Part shown: positions 58,547-64,000 of the stretch, piece after piece
How the letters are laid out: every line of letters starts with the position of its first letter
Numbering within the stretch: position 1 is the first letter of the stretch
Assembly (NCBI GenBank): GCA_037013685.1
Contig: CM072908.1
Span: 3,485,001 to 3,549,000, forward strand
DNA: 64,000 bases
Reading direction: 5' to 3'
Source: Acridotheres tristis
Taxonomy: Eukaryota; Chordata; Aves; Passeriformes; Sturnidae
Made by a program: the position numbers and the translations under genes
Notes under the pieces: model-generated
Database searches by the model: none
What the model was told of the DNA's origin: nothing
The model's input: only the letters and a program-made list of their open reading frames with translations

Positions 58547-58675
58547 CTGTGCGACAGCGCTCGCCCCGCAGCCCGGGGGGACACCGGCAGCGCCCGGTGG
58601 CGGGGTCACAGCCAGCCCCGTGCTCGCAGTCACAGCGCTCCCGGCAGCCCTGTCCATGGAAACCCGGGGGACAGC
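58547..58675 (-). CDS. MEGF6: MEGF6 EGF-module exon
   Basis: 129 bp, acceptor GTGCCAG, donor CAG/GTACCG. It encodes CPPGFHGQGCRERCDCEHGA, then GCDPATGRCRCPPGLRGERC and RT. Confidence 0.95.
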
Positions 58676-58936
58676 CTGGCACGGGAAAAGCTCATTAGAG
58701 CGTGGGTGAACGGAGCTCTGCAGCAGAGCCTCGGTCAGCCCAGCAGGGAGAAGCAGAGAGCCTTCCTGCCCGACGTGTGTCCAAGCTCAGCTCCGCGGCA
58801 TCTGCTCGGCACCCCCGGGCAGTGGGGATGTGTGTGCCTTGGGAGGGCACCGCTGTGACCCTGGGGACACGCAGGGATCAAAAACCTCCTCTCGGCCGCT
58901 GCTGCCTGCCAAGAGCTCGCTGTGAACCCTTGGAAA

Positions 58937-59398
58937 AGGAGAGCCCCGCGGGGTGTGGCACTGTCACACCCGTGTCCTGCAGGGAGAGCCCCGCGGGGTG
59001 TGGCACTGTCACACCCGTGTCCTGCAGGGAGAGCGCCGCGGAGTGTGACACTGGTGTCACACCCGTGTCCTGCAGGGAGAGCCCCGAGGAGTGTGACACT
59101 GTCACACCCGTGTCCTGCAGGGAGAGTCCCGCGGAGTGTGACACTGTCACACCCATGTCCTGCAGGGAGAGCCCCGAGGAGTGTGACACTGTCACACCCG
59201 TGTCCTGCAGGGAGAGCCCCGAGGAGTGTGACACTGGTGTCACACCCGTGTCCTGCAGGGAGAGCCCCGAGGAGTGTGACACTGGTGTCACACCCGTGTC
59301 CTGCAGGGAGAGCCCCGAGGAGTGTGACACTGTCACACCCGTGTCCTGCAGGGAGAGCCCCGAGGAGTGTGACACCGGTGTCACACGGTGTCCTGCTC
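58937..59398. repeat. 45/48-bp minisatellite in a MEGF6 intron
   Basis: About 10 units. Plus-strand pieces are GGGAGAGCCCCGAGGAGTGT, GACACTGTCACACCC (or GACACTGGTGTCACACCC) and GTGTCCTGCA. The unit length is a multiple of 3 on both strands, giving fake repetitive frames. Each unit contains the short palindrome GTGTGACAC/GTGTCACAC. Confidence 0.95.
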
Positions 59399-59463
59399 TC
59401 CGCAGGAGGTTTAGAGACCCCCTCCACGCCCCAAACCGATGTGTCCCCGCCGTCACCACTCAC

Positions 59464-59592
59464 TGTGCTCGCACAGGGGCCCGTAGTGGCCGGCGGGACA
59501 GCGGCAGGTGCCGGTGGCCGGGTCGCAGGTGGCATTGTGCAGGCAGGAGCAGCGCAGCTGGCAGGCGGCACCGAACCTTCCCGGAGGGCACT
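59464..59592 (-). CDS. MEGF6: MEGF6 EGF-module exon
   Basis: 129 bp, acceptor CCCGCAG, donor ACA/GTGAGT. It encodes ECPPGRFGAACQLRCSCLHN, then ATCDPATGTCRCPAGHYGPL and CEH. Confidence 0.95.
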
Positions 59593-59766
59593 CTGCGGGC
59601 GACAGGAGCGGCAGAGCTGCTCAGCAGCCCCACACCTGCCCTTCAGAGGGCTCAGCTAAGGCAGGGCTGGCACGGGTGGGATAACAGAAACCGGACCCAT
59701 TGTGTGAGCTCCACAGTCACTGGGTGGGTGCGGGACAATCGCGGGACAAATCCGGGCCAGGGTTAC

Positions 59767-59895
59767 CTAATTCGCAGGATTTCCCCGTCCACCCTGGCGC
59801 ACACGAGCAGGAGCCATCGGCTGTGTCACAGAGCCCCCCGTTGAGGCAGGAGCAGGGCTGCTGGCAGCCCGGCCCGTAGCGATGCTTCTCACAAC
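59767..59895 (-). CDS. MEGF6: MEGF6 EGF-module exon
   Basis: 129 bp, acceptor CCCTGCAG, donor TTAG/GTAACC. It encodes GCEKHRYGPGCQQPCSCLNG, then GLCDTADGSCSCAPGWTGKS and CEL. Confidence 0.95.
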   Translation of the reverse strand, partial: VVRSIATGRAASSPAPASTGGSVTQPMAPARVRQGGRGNPAN

Positions 59896-60028
59896 CTGCA
59901 GGGCCAGAGACAGCAGCACAGGGTGGGCACAGGGACCACGAGCAGAGATCTCAGGGCCAGGAAATCAATTCCCGCCCAGGACCTTTCCCAGCACTGCCTG
60001 ACAGTCCTGATGCACGCCCCACACTTGC

Positions 60029-60157
60029 CTTGCTCACACGTGGGGCCAGCTCTGCCTGGAGGGCACACGCAGTCTCCGGTGACAGGGTGGCAGGGAACAC
60101 CGGCCCCACAGGGGCACAGCAATGCACAGTCCTGGCCGTAGCGGCCAGCGGGGCATC
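60029..60157 (-). CDS. MEGF6: MEGF6 EGF-module exon with GC donor
   Basis: The acceptor is CCTCCAG. It encodes CPAGRYGQDCALLCPCGAGV, then PCHPVTGDCVCPPGRAGPTC and EQ. The donor is CAAG/GCAAGT: only this GC site gives the standard 129-bp length and keeps phase 1 with the next module. The nearest GT (4 bases further in the transcript) would shift the frame. Confidence 0.93.
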
Positions 60158-60282
60158 CTGGAGGGAGGAAAACCTCGGTCAGGCCAAAGCAGGGCTAGGG
60201 AGGTGGGAGGTGGGAGAGGGAAAGTTTTGTACAGCACTGGAGCTGAGTGATGGGAGGCAAAAGGAGCCTCAAGCCCTGCTAG

Positions 60283-60410
60283 AGAATCATAGAATGAATG
60301 GTTTGGGTTGGAAGAGACCTTAAAGATCATCTGTTTCCAACCCCCCTGCCATGGGCAGGGACACCTCCCACTAAGCCAGGCTGCTCCAAGCCCTGCCCTG
60401 TACAGCAATA
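60283..60410 (-). mobile_element. CR1 LINE 3'-end fragment
   Basis: The plus strand reads GAATCATAGAATGAATGGTT, TGGGTTGGAAGAGACCTTAA, then CCCCTGCCATGGGCAGGGAC and CCAAGCCCTGCC. It is a well-preserved antisense CR1 terminus, in sense with MEGF6. Confidence 0.92.
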
Positions 60411-60708
60411 CAGCGAGGCCACGGTGTGTCAGAATTCACTTTATCATAAAATAAACAGAGCAGAAAAACGTTCCCGTGGCTAAGGCGGACAGCAAGCGCA
60501 GCCATCTGCAGCTCATTCCCTGGGACACAGAGGGCACTGCTGCCAGCACAGGTGGACGAAGGACACGAGGAGCTTTTCTCAGGAGTCATCCCTGGTGTGC
60601 TGCTCATCCCCCACAGGCTCAGCAGCCTTTCTGTGGGCAGGGTCTGCACCTCCCACCCCGAGGAGGCTGCCCTGCTTCCCCAGCCCCCGTGGCTGAGGCA
60701 GCACTCAC

Positions 60709-60837
60709 CGATGCCGCAGTCAGCGCCGATGAAGCCCGCGGGGCAGTGGCACATGCCCGTGGCAGTGTCACAGCTGCCCCCGTTCCTGCACTGGCACTGC
60801 CTCTCGCAGTCACGGCCGTACCACCCCGGGGAGCACT
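60709..60837 (-). CDS. MEGF6: MEGF6 EGF-module exon
   Basis: 129 bp, acceptor CCCTCAG, donor ATCG/GTGAGT. It encodes ECSPGWYGRDCERQCQCRNG, then GSCDTATGMCHCPAGFIGAD and CGI. Confidence 0.95.
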
Positions 60838-61121
60838 CTGAGGGGACAACAAACAGCGGATAAAAATACAAGGACAAGGTCCAGACAGCCCGGGAAAACT
60901 CAGCAGGTGGGTTTGCATGGATGCTCCCCCCAGGAGGAGGCACAGAGCTCTGCTGGGAGCAGTCTGTGCCAGGCTGGCACCGTCAGAGGGGCTCTGACCC
61001 ATTCTGTCACACAGAGCAGCCCCAAAGCACCCAGAACTCCACTCACACATCCCTCGTGGCAGCGGGATTTCAGCATTTTCAGGCTGCAAAGGGGATGCAG
61101 TGGGACCAGGGCAGGACTCAC

Positions 61122-61253
61122 CCAGCTGGCAGGAGGGACCGTGGAAGCCGGGGGGGCAGACACACGCCCCGGTGACAGGGTGACATTCCTGGGTGGCTCC
61201 GGAGCACTGGCAGATCTGAGCACAGCCCTCCCCGAAGGTCCCTGGCAGGCAGG
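61122..61253 (-). CDS. MEGF6: MEGF6 EGF-module exon
   Basis: 132 bp, acceptor CTCACAG, donor CTGG/GTGAGT. It encodes CLPGTFGEGCAQICQCSGAT, then QECHPVTGACVCPPGFHGPS and CQL. It has one extra residue between Cys4 and Cys5 (SGATQEC), which accounts for the 132 bp. Confidence 0.94.
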
Positions 61254-61894
61254 CTGTGAGGAGACAGGGCACCAAGGTGGATCAGAGGCCATCCCACCCC
61301 TCTCTGCAAGGCTTTTTTAAAAACATCTTATTTTAAGCAAGGATTTAGAGAGCCTTTTATGGCAGTAAAATTCTCCGCCACCCAAAAAGCAAAGGGACTC
61401 TCATGCAAAAGGTTCATTCACCCCAGGAAATACTTGGATTGAAAGGAAAGGCAAGTACTTAAAGGCATTATATGCCTTTTGCTGTGCCAGCCCTACCTGC
61501 TCTCACATTTCTGCAAGCTCCACACACACACAGAGGGCAAATCCAGCACTGTCCTCTGCGTAAGGAATGTGCTCACACATCTCTGTCTCTTCCAGACTTG
61601 CTCATACCCACAGGAGCTCATTTTAATAGTGATTTATTGCTAATCCTCTGGATAAATACCCAGCTCTGGTTTCCCACTTGGCTCCCTCTGCCCCACTAAC
61701 ATTCCACAGGCATGCACCCAGCTGCCAGACTGGGAGTTGCTCCTTTGGCACAGCTCTGCTCTTGGGCTGTTTCTTTCCTTGTTTATCTTTTTTTTTTTTT
61801 TTTCTCCCTTCTATTTTCTGTAGGAATTGCTTGACCCATGCCGTTCCCAGAGCCTGTCAGCAGAGCTGTAAGAGGATCATTCCCATCTCCTCAC

Positions 61895-62023
61895 GTTTTT
61901 CACATCCAGAGCCGGTCAGTCCTGGCGGGCAGCCGCACTGGCCGGTGACATGGTGACAGGGCACTCCCAGGGGACAGGCACAGCCACTGGCACAGTTCTT
62001 CCCAAAGAAACCTGGCAGGCAGG
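61895..62023 (-). CDS. MEGF6: MEGF6 EGF-module exon
   Basis: 129 bp, acceptor CCCACAG, donor AAAC/GTGAGG. It encodes CLPGFFGKNCASGCACPLGV, then PCHHVTGQCGCPPGLTGSGC and EK. A T-run at 61789-61803 lies in the following intron. Confidence 0.94.
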
Positions 62024-62272
62024 CTGTGGGAAAACAAACAGCGGGATGTCAGTCTCCTGCCTGGATTTTAAGTTGTTGCTAAAGCCTGGAAGGCATCAGA
62101 GCCCGAGGGGCTCCTGCCCCGGTGCCGAGCCAGCCCAGCAGCATCTTGTGTCACAGCATCAAAATATTTTGCCACAACCTGTAATTGTCATTAAAAATTA
62201 AGTTTCCCTCTTCCCAGGCTCTGGAGCAGCCGGCGTTTCCCTGGGTTTCCCTTACCCAGGAGTGCTCCTCAC

Positions 62273-62401
62273 CTTTCTCACAGCGCCGGCCCCTCCAGCC
62301 ATGGGGACAGTCACAAACGCCAGTGACGTGGTGGCACGAGACGTTGTCCCCACAGTCACAGAGCTCCTCACAGCGTGCCCCAAACAGCCCCTCTGGACAA
62401 G
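62273..62401 (-). CDS. MEGF6: MEGF6 EGF-module exon
   Basis: 129 bp, acceptor CCTGAAG, donor AAAG/GTGAGG. It encodes CPEGLFGARCEELCDCGDNV, then SCHHVTGVCDCPHGWRGRRC and EK. Confidence 0.94.
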
Positions 62402-63656
62402 CTTCAGGGATGAAAACACAGCAGAGAGGACAAGTTGCACCAAAAAAAAGTGACTTTTTTGGGGCTTCCACAACTGACCGAGTCTGTCTCTTGTGCACAC
62501 ACAGGCAGCTTGAAATACAGCCGTGGGGAGCTGACAGGACCCTAGCTTAGTTCTTAAAAAAAACCAACATAATGTCTACCTTTTGGGTGTGTTTCTTCAC
62601 TCATTTATATTGAAAGAAATTATAAAAGTGCATAACAATGCCTGGAGCCTGGTGCTGCTGAGGCTGTGTGGGGTTCTGGGAGCAAGTGACAATGCTGGGA
62701 GGGGACACTGTCCCTCAGGGTGTGGCAGGATCCAGTGAGGTGATTTGTATGGCCAAGCTTCAGCTGCCAGCAGAGCTGTTTACAGCCTCCTGAATGGAAA
62801 AACATTCCCGGCAGGAAACCTGAGAGTGGCTGGTGGCAGCTGAGGCTCTGGTGGCAGCTCCCTTGTGCCAGATGTCAGCTGCCAAGTGCTGCCACTGCAC
62901 TTTACACCCTGATTTAAGGACGTGCCAAGCTGAGATGTCATGACCCTAGAAGGGAAGAAGCTTGTGGATCTCTGCTTGGTGTGCTGATACTGATGAGGTC
63001 CCTGTCACTGCTCCAAAGGCCAAGAGCCTTTTCAAACCCTTCCTCATGGGAAAGAGATTGCCAGGGTGTGTGTCACAACTATGGGTACAGCAGACATGGA
63101 GCCACCAAGGGACAGATGCCATGGTTTGCTGGGGTTTGGGACCAAAGCCAGGCCCTGAGGGTTGGTGTGATACAAGGACACACAGAAGGAAGAATGGAAA
63201 GGGGACAATCCACTAAAATAACTGTGCCAGAGGGAGGTCCTCCCTTGGCATTTTGCTTTCACCATGCAAGGCTGCTGCCCTGCCTTCGTCCCTGCTTGGA
63301 GCCTGTGGTTTTGCACTGATGGCTGGGGGTCTGTGCCTTTGGGAACCCCACCAGCACTGCCACAGGCTGCTCTGGGTGTGCACCAGCACTTTCAGGACGG
63401 CCCTCAGACAACAGGAACCAGGTGGAGTTGGAACTGGATGGTCTTAAAGGTCCCTTCCCACCCAAACCCCTCTGTGATTCAATGGAAGGAGAAAGGGCAG
63501 CAGTGGGCAAAACTGGGGCACAGCGAAAACCATGGCACTGCCAACTCCCTGATTGCTGAAATCTGAATTTTGTGTCTTTTCTTAAGCCCCTAGACCCAGC
63601 AGGAGGTGCTGACAGAGCCATCGATGCCCATACCAGCCCCCACCTGCCCCACTTAC
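62402..63656 (-). other. MEGF6: MEGF6 intron
   Basis: Unique-looking intron with a short CR1 tail near 63425-63485. No exon or RNA gene is recognised. Confidence 0.6.
63425..63485 (+). mobile_element. Short CR1 3'-tail fragment
   Basis: ACTGGATGGTCTTAAAGGTC, then CCTTCCCACCCAAACCCCTC and TGTGATTCAATGG: the end of a sense CR1, antisense to MEGF6. Confidence 0.75.
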
Positions 63657-63785
63657 GTCTGTGGCACTTGTCACCAGTCCAGCCGGGCTGGCAGAGGCAG
63701 TGTCCTGTCCGGTGGTCACAGAGCCCCCCGTGCTGGCACTCACAGCGCTGCTGGCAGTCCAGGCCATGCTGCCCCTGGGCACAGG
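63657..63785 (-). CDS. MEGF6: MEGF6 EGF-module exon
   Basis: 129 bp, acceptor CTGCCAG, donor AGAC/GTAAGT. It encodes [20 protein letters not shown], then [20 protein letters not shown] and HR. Confidence 0.95.
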
Positions 63786-63958
63786 CTGGCAGGGACACAG
63801 GGTCAGACACTGTCCTGGAGTCACCCTCCCAGCTCCCACTGCCCCACAGCAAGGACCGTGCACCCAACCCCCTGCACGTCACCTCCAACCTCCACAGGAA
63901 AACCATCCCAAACCAGGGCGTGCTTGCCCCAGAGCTGTTTCCCTGGCTGTTTCCTCAC

Positions 63959-64000
63959 CCAGCTCGCAGGCCAGCCCTGTCCAGCCTGCAGGGCAAGCAC
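63959..64000 (-). CDS. MEGF6: MEGF6 EGF-module exon, cut by the window edge
   Basis: The last 42 bp of a module exon: ACPAGWTGLACEL, donor CTGG/GTGAGG. The rest lies beyond 64000. Confidence 0.88.

Larger units (their letters stand above)
55220..64000 (-). other. MEGF6: MEGF6 gene, 3' part
   Basis: Multiple-EGF-like-domains 6 is a large extracellular protein of repeated EGF and laminin-type EGF modules; its molecular role is poorly known. On the minus strand, 11 complete module exons and one partial exon each encode one cysteine-rich module of the form C-P-G-x-x-G-x-x-C...C-x-C...C-x-C-x-x-G-x-x-G-x-x-C. Every junction is phase 1. Nine of the 11 are exactly 129 bp and two are 132 bp. Position beside ARHGEF16 and repeated 129-bp exons identify MEGF6 rather than MEGF10/11 or SCARF. 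The N-terminal exons lie beyond 64000. The 3' end is inferred. Confidence 0.93.

Noticed and set aside
58702..59844. 380- and 245-codon plus-strand frames with CRES-type repeats
   Set aside because: Translation of the 45/48-bp minisatellite, antisense to MEGF6 exons.
55220..64000. mir-551a, which lies in a human MEGF6 intron
   Set aside because: I looked for the miR-551 mature sequence on both strands of the MEGF6 part and did not see it; the human locus is nearer the gene's 5' end.

Overview
This is ordinary nuclear DNA of a bird, probably a songbird. It holds interrupted vertebrate genes with GT-AG introns, many 3'-end fragments of CR1 LINEs (the main avian retrotransposon) in both orientations, two solo LTRs and many GC-rich minisatellites. 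Gene order is PRDM16 (+), ARHGEF16 (+), MEGF6 (-), the same as on human 1p36.32. Nothing suggests a bacterial, viral or plasmid source.

Layout. 1-41.4 kb is the 3' part of PRDM16: 12 coding exons (6-17 by human numbering) and a 5.4 kb 3' UTR. The exons carry seven zinc fingers, a Pro-rich region with a PLDLS CtBP-binding motif, three more zinc fingers, an acidic block and the C-terminus. 41.4-45.7 kb is intergenic DNA, a CpG-rich block that is the likely ARHGEF16 promoter, and a 0.9 kb minisatellite. 45.7-55 kb is complete ARHGEF16 (ephexin-4): 14 coding exons, 2,088 nt, 695 codons plus stop, with DH, PH and SH3 domains and a C-terminal ETDV PDZ ligand. 55.2-64 kb is the 3' part of MEGF6 on the minus strand: 11 complete EGF-module exons, nine of them exactly 129 bp, one exon cut by the window edge, and a putative short last exon. 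ARHGEF16 and MEGF6 converge tail to tail.

Exon ends were set by splice consensus plus reading-frame bookkeeping. All junctions keep frame in each gene, and this forces two GC-AG introns (ARHGEF16 at 48656, MEGF6 at 60028). The genes are neighbours but do not form a pathway. PRDM16 is a nuclear transcriptional regulator, ARHGEF16 a cytoplasmic Rho-family exchange factor, and MEGF6 an extracellular multi-EGF protein.

Most unusual structure. (1) A roughly 0.7 kb sequence is nearly identical at 37753-38470 (+) and 55410-56197 (-). It lies in sense orientation in the PRDM16 3' UTR and in the inferred MEGF6 3' UTR, so the two copies are an inverted pair flanking all of ARHGEF16. (2) Several intronic minisatellites have units that look like 3' splice sites on the host gene's sense strand; the clearest is about 40 pyrimidine-tract-YAG units starting 100 bp after a PRDM16 donor. 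(3) A tandem duplication of the last ARHGEF16 acceptor creates a second, in-frame acceptor 81 bp upstream. (4) A 270 bp T/G-only tract lies just before a PRDM16 zinc-finger exon. I found no new multi-gene system.
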